A stretch of 64,000 bases of DNA from Fictibacillus halophilus (GCF_016401385.1 NZ_JAEACF010000001.1:1240001-1304000), one strand, 5' to 3'; shown: positions 16,523 through 26,128, counted from the first letter of the stretch. Notes: a model not told the origin generated them from the sequence alone. Translations and numbers: made by a program.

Positions 16523-17410
16523 ATGGAAAAGAAAGAAGTATTACTCTTAATAGATGGATTCAATCTGCTGAGCAGATGTTATTTTGCAACAGCTTATGGA
16601 AAAGAAATGCATGATCTGCCTCGAAATTCGAAAGGACAGTTTACGAATGCAATTCGCGTAACCATTCAGAAATTGCTTATGCTCGTACGAGATCATGAGC
16701 CTTCTCACATTGTAGTTGCTTGGGATGTTAAACGTGATGAAACACTGAGAAGAGAAAAATTCGCTGAGTATAAGGGTACAAGAAACGAATTACCTGAACC
16801 GCTAATTCAGCAGTTCGAGACACTCGTTCAACTATTTGATAACATCGGAATCACGCAGCTTACAATTCCAAGATATGAAGCGGATGATATCATCGGAACA
16901 CTCGCACATCGCTGGCGAAACGAAAGAGACGGAGAGTGTATCATCTATAGCAACGACCGCGATCTTTTGCAGCTTCTATGCGAAAAAACTTCACAGCTTA
17001 TTTCAGTAAAAAGAGATGAGTTAAAGTATACGTTGAATCATTTTCAAGAAGAGTACGGAATCACACCTGCTCAGTGGATTGATGTGAAAGCCTTGTTAGG
17101 TGATAAGAGTGATAATATTCCTGGGGTAGCAGGAGTTGGCGATAAAGCGGCACTTCCACTCATCCAGCAATACGGTGCAGTAGAATCCATCTATGAAAAT
17201 TTTGAGAATCTAGATCCTAGATACAAGAGGTACTTGAAAAAACTTGAAGCAGGGCGCGAGATGGCTGTTCTTAGTAAAGATTTATGTACGATTTTTACAG
17301 ATGTTCCTGATGTAGTCGACAGAGACTTAGAAGAATGCCGATATATTTTAGACAAACAGATGGTTCGAAACGCGTTAGAAGAATTAGAGATTCAAATAAG
17401 AGTGGGTTAA
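16523..17410 (+). CDS. ypcP: 5'-3' exonuclease, PolA N-terminal-like (YpcP)
   Basis: A 295-residue stand-alone member of the family formed by the N-terminal nuclease domain of DNA polymerase I. Metal-binding acidic residues are visible at LLIDGFNL (N terminus), RYEADDIIG and YSNDRDLLQL. A helix-hairpin-helix region with DKSDNIPGVAGVGDKAA binds DNA. It probably removes RNA primers and flaps during replication and repair. The neighbours on the far side are RNase H-like genes, which fit the same primer-removal theme. The ATG is preceded by GGGGGAT. Confidence 0.92.
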   Translation: MEKKEVLLLIDGFNLLSRCYFATAYGKEMHDLPRNSKGQFTNAIRVTIQKLLMLVRDHEPSHIVVAWDVKRDETLRREKFAEYKGTRNELPEPLIQQFETLVQLFDNIGITQLTIPRYEADDIIGTLAHRWRNERDGECIIYSNDRDLLQLLCEKTSQLISVKRDELKYTLNHFQEEYGITPAQWIDVKALLGDKSDNIPGVAGVGDKAALPLIQQYGAVESIYENFENLDPRYKRYLKKLEAGREMAVLSKDLCTIFTDVPDVVDRDLEECRYILDKQMVRNALEELEIQIRVG

Positions 17411-18336
17411 GTAAGATCCCACTCTTTTAGTTTGCGTTTTATGAAATTTTTATTGAACTTAATTTCAGACAAAACCATGCCAAGTAATATCAATCCGCAA
17501 CCTAGTAATGATTTTAAACCTAGTCGTTCATGAAGCAAGATGTAAGCAGTAAGTGCAGCAAAAACAGGTTCCATAGCAAAAATTAATGCAACTCTTGCAG
17601 GCGTTGTGAACGATTGAAAATGTGTTTGAGCCAAAAAAGCTAGCGCCGTTGCAAAAAAAGATGTGATCAAGAGTGCACTGATTACTTCTGGTTGCAGAAC
17701 CATTTTTACTGTGAACATCTGTTGCCAGTCCTCTATTATGAATGCAGTTATGAAACTAAATGAGGCAACGGTCAACAGTTGGATAACAGTTAAACAGATA
17801 GCGTTGTAGGACGAAGAAAACTTACCTGTGAACACGATATGAAGAGCAAATGAAATGGCGCATAATAGTACATAACCATCACCGACGTTCAGAGAAAGAT
17901 TGTTGTGAATCGTTAGTAAGTATAAACCGATTACAGCTAATAAAGAACTAATACCTACTTGCCAATTCAGTTTGTTCTTTAACAATAAATAACTGAACAA
18001 AGGCACTAAGACGACACTCAATCCTGTAATGAACCCAGCTTTTGAAGAAGTTGTGTATAATAATCCGACAGTTTGAAATCCATACCCTAAGAATAACCAA
18101 AAACCAAGTGTTATACCGCTACTCCAAATTTTTTTGTTTGTAAAATGGCTGAGTGAAGAACGGTTAAACAAAAATATAATTAGCAATAATGTTAAGGCTG
18201 CAATAGTAAAACGCACACTGTTGAACGAATAAGGTTCTAAAAAGGCGATTGCTTTTTGGACGATAACGAAAGTCGAACCCCAGATTAAAGCTACAAGGAG
18301 TAAATTGAAGTCAGCAAACCAAGGCTTCTTAAACAT
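17407..18336 (-). CDS. EamA-family (DMT) transporter
   Basis: 309 residues with ten hydrophobic segments in two EamA repeats. The first repeat opens LIWGSTFVIVQKAI, the second ends with FAMEPVFAALTAYILLHERLG. Such proteins export amino acids or other small metabolites; the substrate is not predictable. Its ATG overlaps the stop region of the RNase H-like gene upstream (GATGTTTAA), so translation may be coupled. Its 3' end overlaps the exonuclease gene by four bases on the opposite strand. Confidence 0.88.
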   Translation of the reverse strand: MFKKPWFADFNLLLVALIWGSTFVIVQKAIAFLEPYSFNSVRFTIAALTLLLIIFLFNRSSLSHFTNKKIWSSGITLGFWLFLGYGFQTVGLLYTTSSKAGFITGLSVVLVPLFSYLLLKNKLNWQVGISSLLAVIGLYLLTIHNNLSLNVGDGYVLLCAISFALHIVFTGKFSSSYNAICLTVIQLLTVASFSFITAFIIEDWQQMFTVKMVLQPEVISALLITSFFATALAFLAQTHFQSFTTPARVALIFAMEPVFAALTAYILLHERLGLKSLLGCGLILLGMVLSEIKFNKNFIKRKLKEWDLT

Positions 18337-18736
18337 CAGTAGGTCTCTTGTTTAGTTGAATGGCTTGCCGAGCAAGTTCATCAGCTATCTTATTTTGTTT
18401 TGATGGAATCCACTTAATAAAAAATAGATCTAGTTGCTCTGTAAGATGTAAAGCTTCTTCTAGAAGTGTTGTGTAACGTTTATCTTTTGCATATCTTTTA
18501 TCCACGGCGCTTTCAACCGCTTGAGAATCTGTACGGAACGAAACGATTCTCCAATTGTTTTCAATACATAATTCCAATCCATGAATAAGAGCTCTAAATT
18601 CCGCTTCATGGTTACTCATCGTGCCGATCGGAAAGCGATACGAATGTGTAGTGCCGTTTCCAACTTTCACATACACGCCAGCTCCTGAAAGTCCAGGATC
18701 ACCAGCACTTGCACCATCGATGTATATCTCTATCAA
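18329..18736 (-). CDS. ypdQ: RNase HI-like protein (YpdQ)
   Basis: A 135-residue RNase H-fold protein. The acidic residues of the DEDD site are visible in IYIDGASAG, NHEAEFRAL, FRTDSQAV and KIADELARQ. The basic handle of classical RNase HI is missing, as in B. subtilis YpdQ, for which activity has been doubted. I place the start at TTG 18736 because GAGGAGAG lies six bases upstream; the open frame runs on to 19036 across the divergent gene, which is chance. It is divergent from a second RNase H-like gene with 70 bp between them. Confidence 0.82.
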   Translation of the reverse strand: MIEIYIDGASAGDPGLSGAGVYVKVGNGTTHSYRFPIGTMSNHEAEFRALIHGLELCIENNWRIVSFRTDSQAVESAVDKRYAKDKRYTTLLEEALHLTEQLDLFFIKWIPSKQNKIADELARQAIQLNKRPTDV

Positions 18737-18806
18737 TTGCGTCTCTCCTCTATATGAATATATTCGTATTATAAAGGACTTTATAAAAAACAAAAAGGAG
18801 ATTACT

Positions 18807-19475
18807 ATGAACTTCTCAATAGAGTATATGTACAAACATCCAAAATCACCATTAAAGGTTCGATTTGTATCTGATCCTATGTCGTTAGCAGAGGCACTTT
18901 TTACGGCAACTGATATAGAGAAGACTGGAAGAGTATCTGAGATGATCTTTATCGATACGAAAGGTGTGACGTGGACGAAGAAAGAGCTGACTAAATTAAC
19001 CCAAGTGAAAAAAGAAGAACCAAAAGATATTTCCATTTATTTTGATGGAGGTTTCAAGTCAGAGACGGGAACAAGTGGTCAAGGTATTATTATTCATTTC
19101 TCTCAAAACGATATAACCTATCGTATTAAAAAGAACGCGAGTCTAACCAATATTGAATCAAATAATGAATCAGAGTATGCTGCATTGTGGATTGCTGTAA
19201 AAGAACTTGAAGAACTTGGAGTCCAATATGAAGAAGTTAGAATTCAAGGAGATTCAAAGGTTGTCATCGAGCAGCTCAAAGGTGAATGGCCTTGTTATGA
19301 AAGTAACCTCCAGAACTGGGCAGACAAAATCGAAACACTATTTAAGAAACTTCAGATCGAACCTGTTTATCAATGGGTGGCTAGAAACAAGAACAAAGAT
19401 GCCGATCATCTCGTAACACAAGCATTAAACGGAAAAATCATAAAGGCGAAGAAAGAAGTCATTGATAATTCCTGA
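18807..19475 (+). CDS. ypeP: RNase H-like protein (YpeP)
   Basis: 222 residues. An N-terminal portion of about 70 residues (MNFSIEYMYKHPKSP) precedes an RNase H domain with all four acidic positions: YFDGGFKS, NNESEYAAL, IQGDSKVV and NKDADHLV. It resembles B. subtilis YpeP. The retained acidic residues make nuclease activity possible but unproven. The ATG 18807 follows AAAAAGGAG; the longer frame from 18621 overlaps the minus-strand RNase H gene and is rejected. The next two genes follow closely and are likely in the same operon. Confidence 0.82.
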   Translation: MNFSIEYMYKHPKSPLKVRFVSDPMSLAEALFTATDIEKTGRVSEMIFIDTKGVTWTKKELTKLTQVKKEEPKDISIYFDGGFKSETGTSGQGIIIHFSQNDITYRIKKNASLTNIESNNESEYAALWIAVKELEELGVQYEEVRIQGDSKVVIEQLKGEWPCYESNLQNWADKIETLFKKLQIEPVYQWVARNKNKDADHLVTQALNGKIIKAKKEVIDNS

Positions 19476-19527
19476 ATATAACTGGTACAATTTACTAGAA
19501 TCTTTTGATTTTGGGGTTGAGGTAGAC

Positions 19528-19827
19528 ATGAATGAGAACGTTCTAGACGACTATATATCATTATTAGCTTCAAAAGGCTTCCGTCTTAGTGATGGAGACC
19601 TTCACTTTGTGGATTTCGGAAGACATTACACGGACGCAAGTGAACCTCAAGTGAAAATCGCTTTAGAAGTTACATTAATTAAACAATTATCTTTTGATGG
19701 AAGTTACTTTATAGCCATATTAGAGTCTTTAGTTAGCGAAAATATCACCTCAAAGAAAAAAGCGTATGAACTACTAGATCGGCTACAAACCAACAACGAA
19801 AGAAAACAAACTTGTACAGTGGGGTAA
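19528..19827 (+). CDS. Conserved hypothetical protein, DUF6123-like
   Basis: About 99 residues with no cysteine pairs or membrane segments; aromatic and acidic residues surround GFRLSDGDLHFVDFG. It looks like the DUF6123 family found beside ypeP in Bacillaceae, but that name is from memory. ATG 19528 has a GAGGTAGAC site six bases upstream. An in-frame TTG at 19462 would overlap the preceding gene and has a weaker site, so a longer protein of 121 residues is possible. Confidence 0.65.
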   Translation: MNENVLDDYISLLASKGFRLSDGDLHFVDFGRHYTDASEPQVKIALEVTLIKQLSFDGSYFIAILESLVSENITSKKKAYELLDRLQTNNERKQTCTVG

Positions 19828-19829
19828 GT

Positions 19830-20474
19830 ATGAAAGAACAAATGATGAAACAGACAGAGAAGTTTGTAAAAGATAAGTTAAGAAATGAGAGCAGTGGTCA
19901 TGATTGGTATCACATCTATCGTGTTAAAAATCTAGCTCTGAACATTGCAGAAAAAGAAAATGCAGACCATTTTGTTTGTGTGATGGCTGCACTTTTACAT
20001 GACATAGCTGACGAAAAAATTGCTGGAACGGAAGAAGAAGGTCTAAAAGAAGTGAAACAATGGTTAGAATCCATTTCTGTGGAAAAATCATACATCACGC
20101 ACATTTTGTCTATCATCTCTACGATGTCATTTAAAGGCGGTAACGGGAAAGAGATGGACTCTATTGAGGGTAAGGTCGTACAGGACGCAGATCGCTTAGA
20201 CGCGATTGGAGCTATAGGAATCGGAAGAACATTCGCGTATTCCGGAGCGAAGGGGCAATTGATGTATGATCCTGAGATTCCCGTTCGAGAAACGATGACA
20301 AAAGAGCAATATCGTAATGAAAGAAGTACAGCTATTAATCACTTTTACGAGAAATTATTAAAATTAAAGCATGGGATGAATACACCTTATGCAAAAAAAC
20401 TAGCAGATGACCGGCATGCGTTTCTAGAGAACTTCCTAGAGCAATTTTTTGAGGAGTGGGAAGGCAGAAAGTGA
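19830..20474 (+). CDS. ypgQ: HD-domain phosphohydrolase (YpgQ-like)
   Basis: A 214-residue HD-superfamily protein. Metal ligands are in SGHDWYHIYRV, ALLHDIADEK and VQDADRLDAIGAIGIGRTF, the pattern of the YpgQ/YedJ group. B. subtilis YpgQ is a metal-dependent (deoxy)nucleotide pyrophosphatase, so nucleotide clean-up is the likely role. The start ATG 19830 lies two bases after the stop of the preceding gene, behind GTGGGGTAAG. An alternative ATG is at 19842. Confidence 0.85.
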   Translation: MKEQMMKQTEKFVKDKLRNESSGHDWYHIYRVKNLALNIAEKENADHFVCVMAALLHDIADEKIAGTEEEGLKEVKQWLESISVEKSYITHILSIISTMSFKGGNGKEMDSIEGKVVQDADRLDAIGAIGIGRTFAYSGAKGQLMYDPEIPVRETMTKEQYRNERSTAINHFYEKLLKLKHGMNTPYAKKLADDRHAFLENFLEQFFEEWEGRK

Positions 20475-20535
20475 GTAAGTAGTATGGACGAGAAGCAGAT
20501 TCTCTCATGTAATTTCAAGCTGAATAATCCGCATT

Positions 20536-20565
20536 AAAAAAAGGCCAAAATAATGGCCTTTTTTA
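20536..20565 (+). terminator. Rho-independent terminator
   Basis: AAAAGGCCA/TGGCCTTTT around AAATAA, with A and T runs on the two sides, after the HD-hydrolase gene. Confidence 0.88.
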
Positions 20566-20580
20566 GTTAGAATCTAAACT

Positions 20581-20893
20581 AAAGAATGTTGCTTTTGAAT
20601 GTTTATTTTTCTCTTCCTATGCAAGTTGATTGAAGCGTAAGATTGCCGACTCCTATTGGACGAGCGGAAGGTCTGAAAAGTGAAAGTGGCACGTTCAGCC
20701 CCGACAAGCAAAAGTTGGATGGGCGAGGAAGGCGCACTTTGCCTTCTTGACCGTTAAACTTTTGATCTCAAGGGGCTTGCCACTGCAACTAGACAGGTGG
20801 AGACTCCTAATGGTGCAAAGCGGCAGGAGACTCACCGTTCGCCCCATGGAAAGCGAGCTAGTGTGAGCGGAAATCAACTACTTTCATAGAGCA
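20581..20893 (+). repeat. Dispersed intergenic palindromic repeat, copy C (full length)
   Basis: About 310 bp, same orientation as copies A and D. It opens AAGAATGTTGCTTTTGAA, then GTTGATTGAAGCGTAAG, continues through a long imperfect hairpin region and closes CCCCATGGAAAGCGAG then GCGGAAATCAACTACTTTC. It accounts for nearly all of the gap between the HD gene and the ferredoxin gene. Confidence 0.85.
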
Positions 20894-20927
20894 TCCATAA
20901 TATAAGAAAACAGCCTTTAATTTATTT

Positions 20928-21254
20928 TTAACACTCTTCTGCTGGTCGAGGTCCTGCGTCTAATCCTTCTGATGTTACAGTAAGAACAGGGTTGATCGAT
21001 GCATCTTTACTCACACAAATCTGGCATGATAATCTTACATTTCCTGATAGACCCTTCGTGGCGATAATATTAGCTTCATTTTCTCCGATCGGTCCTAAGT
21101 CTCCTGACAATACTTCCACTCGGCATGTTGTACATTTCGCTTTGCCTCCACAGCGGTGAAGGATATCAATTCCATTGTCTTCAAGTGCATTTACAAGTTT
21201 TTTGCCATTCTCAATCTCATATGTACCAAATCCACGCACATCAATTCTTGCCAT
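20928..21254 (-). CDS. 2Fe-2S ferredoxin
   Basis: A 108-residue 2Fe-2S ferredoxin. Cysteines 35, 41, 44 and 77 form a CX5CX2C...C pattern, which is nearer to the adrenodoxin/thioredoxin-like class than to plant photosynthetic ferredoxins (CX4CX2C). It carries single electrons to redox enzymes; its partner is not encoded next to it. A glutamate/proline tail (GPRPAEEC) ends with a fifth cysteine. The ribosome site AAGGAGG lies before the ATG on the minus strand. Confidence 0.92.
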   Translation of the reverse strand: MARIDVRGFGTYEIENGKKLVNALEDNGIDILHRCGGKAKCTTCRVEVLSGDLGPIGENEANIIATKGLSGNVRLSCQICVSKDASINPVLTVTSEGLDAGPRPAEEC

Positions 21255-21433
21255 TTTACCTGCCTCCTTAAGATGAACACTTAGTATTTCTTTCCATTCT
21301 TATTATACGATAACCTCTTACCAAGTAAACTACATGATTAAAAGTTGTAATAGAAAAACTAATCGCATCACATACTTGTTTCATATACAATAGAGGGTGG
21401 AGTCAATTACATATGATGGAGGGTTAAATCAAC

Positions 21434-23122
21434 ATGCTAGAAAAGGTTACGTTCAAGAGTGATATCGAGATTGCCCAATCAGCGAAAATGCTGCGAATCG
21501 AAGAAATTGTAGGACAACTAGGAATTGAAGAAGATGATTGGGAGCCTTATGGAAGATACAAAGGAAAGCTATCATTAGATCTGTTTCAAAAGCTTCAGAA
21601 TGTTGAAGATGGAAAAATAGTCTTAGTAACAGCAATTAGTCCAACACCGGCAGGAGAAGGCAAGTCGACGGTAACCGTGGGACTTGGACAAGCACTCAAC
21701 CGTGTTGGAAAGAAAACGATTATCGCTTTACGTGAACCATCACTTGGCCCTAGCATGGGTATTAAAGGTGGTGCAGCAGGTGGAGGATACTCTCAAGTGA
21801 TGCCGATGGAAGATATTAATCTTCACTTTACAGGAGACCTGCATGCCATTACGACTGCTAATAACGCATTAGCAGCATTGATTGATAACCATATACACCA
21901 AGGAAATGAATTGAACATAGATCCACGCCGAATCGTTTGGAAGCGTGCATTAGATATGAATGATCGAGCATTAAGAAAGATCGTTATCGGCTTAGGCGGA
22001 CCCGTTCAAGGTGTTCCCCGAGAGGACGGATTCGATATTACAGTAGCGTCAGAAGTGATGGCGATCTTCTGTTTGGCAAACGATCTAGAAGATTTGAAAA
22101 TGAGACTTTCAAGGATGGTAGTCGCGTTTAATTACGACAATCAGCCCGTAACAGCAGGACATCTGAATGCTCATGGTGCTCTTACATTACTTTTAAAAGA
22201 TGCGATTCGACCGAATATCGTACAAACATTGGAAAATACGCCAGCACTTGTTCATGGTGGGCCGTTCGCAAACATTGCTCATGGCTGTAACAGTGTTATC
22301 GCGACAAAATTGGCATCTAAACTCGGTGAGATGGTGGTTACAGAAGCTGGATTCGGTGCTGATCTTGGAGCGGAGAAGTTCTTAGATATTAAAGCGAGAT
22401 ATGCTGGTATCAATCCAAGCGCAGTTGTTATTGTTGCTACTGTAAGAGCGCTTAAGATGCATGGCGGTCTTGCAAAAGAATATTTGAAGAACCCTGACTT
22501 AGAAGCTCTGCAAAAAGGAATGCCTAACCTTGAGAAGCATTTAGAAACGTTGAAAGAATTTGGGGTTCCTGTTGTTGTAGCTATCAACAAATTTGTGACC
22601 GATACAGACGAAGAGGTTGCTTTCATAAAAGATTGGTGCAATAGAAAAGGTGTTGCTGCCGAAGAAGCTGATGTTTGGGCTAAAGGCGGACAAGGTGGAG
22701 AAGCATTGGCAAATAGGGTGTTAGAAACCATTGAAACAGAAGAGAATAACTATAAACCTCTTTATGAACTGAACGTTTCACTACAAGAAAAAATAGAGAC
22801 GATCTGTAAAAAAGTATATGGAGCAGGTGAAGTACAGTTCTCACCAAAAGCTGTAAAACAAATGAAGCAGTACACTGATTTTGGGTGGGATCAATTGCCG
22901 GTCTGTATGGCTAAAACTCAATATTCCTTCTCAGATGATCCAAAAAAACTCGGCCGTCCAGAAAATTTTACGATTACGATAAGAGAACTAAAACCTTCGA
23001 TCGGAGCTGGGTTTATCGTAGCTCTTACAGGTGATGTGATGACAATGCCAGGACTGCCTAAAGTTCCGGCAGCAAACAACATGGATGTATCAGAAGACGG
23101 GAAAGCAGTAGGACTATTTTAA
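21434..23122 (+). CDS. fhs: Formate--tetrahydrofolate ligase
   Basis: A 562-residue ATP-dependent enzyme joining formate and tetrahydrofolate to make 10-formyl-THF, which feeds purine synthesis and initiator tRNA formylation. The ATP loop TPAGEGKST is at about residue 73, followed by [24 protein letters not shown] split over the folate-binding region. Length is normal for the family (about 556). GGAGGG lies before ATG 21434. It appears monocistronic or joined with the small gene that follows. Confidence 0.97.
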   Translation: MLEKVTFKSDIEIAQSAKMLRIEEIVGQLGIEEDDWEPYGRYKGKLSLDLFQKLQNVEDGKIVLVTAISPTPAGEGKSTVTVGLGQALNRVGKKTIIALREPSLGPSMGIKGGAAGGGYSQVMPMEDINLHFTGDLHAITTANNALAALIDNHIHQGNELNIDPRRIVWKRALDMNDRALRKIVIGLGGPVQGVPREDGFDITVASEVMAIFCLANDLEDLKMRLSRMVVAFNYDNQPVTAGHLNAHGALTLLLKDAIRPNIVQTLENTPALVHGGPFANIAHGCNSVIATKLASKLGEMVVTEAGFGADLGAEKFLDIKARYAGINPSAVVIVATVRALKMHGGLAKEYLKNPDLEALQKGMPNLEKHLETLKEFGVPVVVAINKFVTDTDEEVAFIKDWCNRKGVAAEEADVWAKGGQGGEALANRVLETIETEENNYKPLYELNVSLQEKIETICKKVYGAGEVQFSPKAVKQMKQYTDFGWDQLPVCMAKTQYSFSDDPKKLGRPENFTITIRELKPSIGAGFIVALTGDVMTMPGLPKVPAANNMDVSEDGKAVGLF

Positions 23123-23176
23123 GAAATAGTGTAAAGTATCCTTATAAACTGCTATACTTCTGTAGGAGGGATGCAT

Positions 23177-23326
23177 ATGAAACCATTACAACTTTCAGCT
23201 GATACTGCGGTGAAATTAGCTAAAGCGCTAAACGTGCCACTCGAACAGTTGATGCATATGCCTCAGCATATTTTAGTTAAAAAGCTGATGGAATTGGAAG
23301 CATCCAAAGAAAATAAGGATGAATAA
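23177..23326 (+). CDS. YycC-like small protein
   Basis: A 49-residue protein beginning MKPLQLSADTAVKLAKALNV and containing EQLMHMPQHIL, which matches my memory of the B. subtilis YycC family. Predicted mostly helical, no membrane segment, acidic tail. GGAGGG precedes ATG 23177. Function is unknown. It lies between fhs and a terminator. Confidence 0.72.
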   Translation: MKPLQLSADTAVKLAKALNVPLEQLMHMPQHILVKKLMELEASKENKDE

Positions 23327-23343
23327 TTAAGAACAAGAAGGCG

Positions 23344-23372
23344 AAAACCTACTATGTAGGTTTTTTCTTTTT
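23344..23372 (+). terminator. Rho-independent terminator
   Basis: AAAACCTAC/GTAGGTTTT with a short loop, followed by a T-rich run. Confidence 0.85.
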
Positions 23373-23405
23373 TATTATCTATCTTTTAAAAAAAGGAATG
23401 AAAAT

Positions 23406-24266
23406 ATGGAAACAAAAAAACCTGGTTTAGTGTATACACTTAAAGTTGTTAGAGTTTCTGATCTAGGCTATGTACTAGATCTTGAAGATGGCAAAGAAGT
23501 GCTTTTACATCGGGCTGAAGCAAAGAGCAAACATGAAGAAGGAAACATGGTAGAAGTCTTTTTATATCAAGATCATGAAGGAAGACTTGCTGCGACGGAA
23601 ACCATTCCAAAGGTTCGTCTCGATACATTAGCTTGGCTAGAAGTAGCAGGCGTGAATCGGAAATTAGGGGTATTTCTTCATATCGGCATTAAAAAAGATA
23701 TTCTATTATCAAAAGACGATCTTCCAGAATCATGGGATGAATGGCCGCATCTTGGCGACCGTGTATATTCTGGGATGAAGTTGGATAAAAAAGGCCGCAT
23801 ATTTGCTGACTTAGCTACGGAAGAAGAGATGGTAGAACAAGCACAAGCGGCAACAGAAGAAATGTTTAATCAACAAACGTCAGGATATGTGTATAAGATA
23901 AATGAAGCGGGCGTACTCTTGTTTACTGAGTCAGAGCACATCGGATTCATTCATAACGATGAGTTAAAGGTGAAGCCACGTCTTGGGCAGAAGCTTGGAG
24001 CGCGTGTAGCATTCGTTCGGGAAGATGGAAGAATGAACTTATCGATGAGAGCAAGAAAGGAGATCGCGTACAATGAGGATTCTGAACGCATCTATCAATA
24101 TTTAAGAGAAAATAAAGGGCAGATGCCTCTTACAGATAAGTCATCTCCAGAAGAGATCAAAGAGACTTTTCAGATGAGTAAAGCGGCATTCAAACGTGCC
24201 CTCGGTAAGCTTATGAAAGAAGAAAAAATCATTCAAGAAGACGGAAAAACATATCTGCAAATCTAA
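23406..24266 (+). CDS. cvfB: S1-domain RNA-binding protein CvfB (YitL)
   Basis: 286 residues with S1-type OB-fold repeats in the first about 220 residues (GYVLDLEDGKEVLLHRAE; VFLHIGIKKDILLSKDDLP; GVLLFTESEHIGFIHNDEL) and a C-terminal winged helix (FQMSKAAFKRALGKLMKE). It matches CvfB of Staphylococcus and YitL of B. subtilis, which bind RNA and affect expression of virulence or stress genes. The exact targets here are unknown. ATG follows AAAAAGGAATG. It is a single gene between two terminators. Confidence 0.9.
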   Translation: METKKPGLVYTLKVVRVSDLGYVLDLEDGKEVLLHRAEAKSKHEEGNMVEVFLYQDHEGRLAATETIPKVRLDTLAWLEVAGVNRKLGVFLHIGIKKDILLSKDDLPESWDEWPHLGDRVYSGMKLDKKGRIFADLATEEEMVEQAQAATEEMFNQQTSGYVYKINEAGVLLFTESEHIGFIHNDELKVKPRLGQKLGARVAFVREDGRMNLSMRARKEIAYNEDSERIYQYLRENKGQMPLTDKSSPEEIKETFQMSKAAFKRALGKLMKEEKIIQEDGKTYLQI

Positions 24267-24272
24267 GGAGAG

Positions 24273-24300
24273 GAACCTGTTATAGGTTCTTTTCTTGTTT
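24273..24300 (+). terminator. Rho-independent terminator
   Basis: GAACCT/AGGTTC around GTTAT, followed by TTTTCTTGTTTTTT. Confidence 0.8.
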
Positions 24301-24401
24301 TTTGGTTCTTACTTTTCTTAAAGACTTTATAGCCCATTGAACATCAGGATTTGCAATGTCCTTCATTGGGTAAAATAAGCGTAGAGAAAGGTGGAATCAC
24401 T

Positions 24402-25814
24402 TTGAAAAAAAATCTAGGTTTTTGGGTTTTAACAGCTCTCGTAGTAGGAAATATGGTAGGATCGGGTATCTTCATGTTACCCCGATCATTAGCAGAAGTA
24501 GCAAGTCCATCTGGTGTATTAACAGCCTGGCTGATTACAGGTTTTGGTGTGTTAATGACAGCCCTTGTTTTCGGAAATCTGAGTTTAAGAAAACCGGAAT
24601 TAAATGGAGGACCTCAAAACTATGCGAAGGCCCTGTTTAAAGAGGATTCTCAATCCTCACTATTAGCAGGATACCTTGTAAGCTGGGGATATTGGGTGGC
24701 AAACTGGTCAGGAAATGTAGCAATCATCACCACGTTTGCAAGTTATCTTTCTACTTTTTTTCCTGTTATGACGAACGGAAAGATTTTATTCACCGTGATG
24801 GGAACCTCTGTGAAAGTAGGAGGAGTCATCACCTTTATTATCTGTTCTATTCTTTTGTGGAGCGTACACTTTTTGATTCTAAACGGTATAGAGGGTGCAG
24901 GAAAGGTAAACTTTATTGCTACTTTGGCAAAAGTTTTAGGATTTTTACTATTTATACTTGCTTGTCTATTTGCATTCCAAAGCAGCAATCTCGTTCCTTT
25001 TTATGAACCGATCGAGAGTGAAGGTGGCGTAACATCAGGCTTTCTATCACAGATAAATAACGCTGCGATCGCAACACTTTGGGCATTTGTAGGGGTAGAA
25101 TCTGCCGTTGTTTTTGCGACGCGTGCTAAAAAGAAAAGCGATGTAAAAAAAGCAACGATCCTTGGACTAGTTATCGCATTAGCTTTGTATTTAAGTATTA
25201 CTTTGTTAGTCATGGGAACATTGCAGCAAGAGGAATTAATCAACTCTCAAAAACCACTTGTTGATTCATTGATGGCAGCTATAGGACCATCTGGCAGTAT
25301 GATCATGGCTGTCTTAGGGGTGGTATCACTATTGGGAGCGACTGTAGGTTGGGTTTTACTTTCCGCCGAAGTCCCTTTTCAAGCAGCACAGCAACGAATG
25401 TTTATTGCAAACTTTTTGAAAGAGAACAAAAAAGGCGCACCGGTTTTCTCTCTTTGGATCACGAACCTTTGTACACAGCTTTTCTTGTTTTCTGTTATAT
25501 CTCAGTCGATGGCGTCTGCCTTTGATTTTATGATTTTTATTGCGACATTAGCTTTTCTCGTTCCATACTTGTTCGCATCTCTTTATCAGTTGAAGCTCGT
25601 TATGAGAGGTGAGACGTATGAAAAATCCGGGAGGAACCGAACGTCAGATGGAATCATTGCTGCTATTGCTGCCATCTATTCGTTTTGGGTCATCTATGCA
25701 GGAACAGCAGACCTCAAAACCTTTATGTTCGGAATTGCCTTACTTGCCTCTGGAATATTGTTTTACCCTTTTGTTCCTAAACAAACGGAATCCATCAAAA
25801 AACCGGCTGAATAA
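24402..25814 (+). CDS. Basic amino acid/polyamine antiporter, APC family (YvsH/ArcD-like)
   Basis: 470 residues with about 12 transmembrane helices. The APC signature lies in the first helix (GNMVGSGIFMLP), and FVGVESAVVFATRAK is typical of the arginine/ornithine and lysine antiporter branch. The closest B. subtilis gene by memory is yvsH. TTG 24402 is supported by AGAAAGGTGG at 24384-24393; an in-frame ATG at 24351 lacks a site. I see no lysine riboswitch before it. Whether it supplies lysine to the kamA pathway is speculation. Confidence 0.85.
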   Translation: MKKNLGFWVLTALVVGNMVGSGIFMLPRSLAEVASPSGVLTAWLITGFGVLMTALVFGNLSLRKPELNGGPQNYAKALFKEDSQSSLLAGYLVSWGYWVANWSGNVAIITTFASYLSTFFPVMTNGKILFTVMGTSVKVGGVITFIICSILLWSVHFLILNGIEGAGKVNFIATLAKVLGFLLFILACLFAFQSSNLVPFYEPIESEGGVTSGFLSQINNAAIATLWAFVGVESAVVFATRAKKKSDVKKATILGLVIALALYLSITLLVMGTLQQEELINSQKPLVDSLMAAIGPSGSMIMAVLGVVSLLGATVGWVLLSAEVPFQAAQQRMFIANFLKENKKGAPVFSLWITNLCTQLFLFSVISQSMASAFDFMIFIATLAFLVPYLFASLYQLKLVMRGETYEKSGRNRTSDGIIAAIAAIYSFWVIYAGTADLKTFMFGIALLASGILFYPFVPKQTESIKKPAE

Positions 25815-25829
25815 TAGCCGGTTTTTTTA
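25798..25829 (+). terminator. Rho-independent terminator overlapping the permease stop
   Basis: AAACCGGCT/AGCCGGTTT around GAATAAT, then TTTTAT. The permease stop codon lies in the loop side. Confidence 0.9.
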
Positions 25830-25837
25830 TAAAGTTG

Positions 25838-26102
25838 TTTTCTGAAAGATTGTTGCTTTTAAGTTTTTTTCCTTTTTAGACTTTTGATTGTAGTGGAAGG
25901 TGCGTGCCTACCACCTGAGATCCTTCTTGCAAGGCATGCGACGAGGAAGCAAACTACGGTAGCTTTAACTTGTAGACGCAGAAGCAAGGAGCATAACTGG
26001 GCAGGTGAGACACTTATACGTGAAACGTACGAATGTGGCTCACCGCCTGCCCCGCGGAAAGCGAGCATCTGCAACGGAAATCAACTACTTTCAAAAACAA
26101 CA
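25838..26102 (+). repeat. Dispersed intergenic palindromic repeat, copy D
   Basis: About 265 bp. It opens CTGAAAGATTGTTGCTTTTAA and closes CCCCGCGGAAAGCGAGC then AACGGAAATCAACTACTTTC. Inside, GGGCAGGTGAG and CTCACCGCCTGCCC frame a strong hairpin with an inner CGTGAAACG tip. A 206-codon open frame across this copy and into actP is a chance antisense frame. Confidence 0.87.
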
Positions 26103-26128
26103 ATGAATACCAAAACAGCCTTTTATCA

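Noticed and set aside
16285..16614. A 109-codon frame across the region before ypcP
   Set aside because: It covers a self-complementary RNA with its own promoter and terminator and overlaps the start of ypcP in another frame.
18737..19036. N-terminal extension of the minus-strand RNase H-like protein
   Set aside because: The extension overlaps the divergent ypeP gene, and a proper ribosome site lies just before TTG 18736.
24301..24401. Lysine riboswitch before the basic amino acid permease
   Set aside because: The gap is about 100 bp, too short for a lysine riboswitch, and lacks a matching terminator pair.
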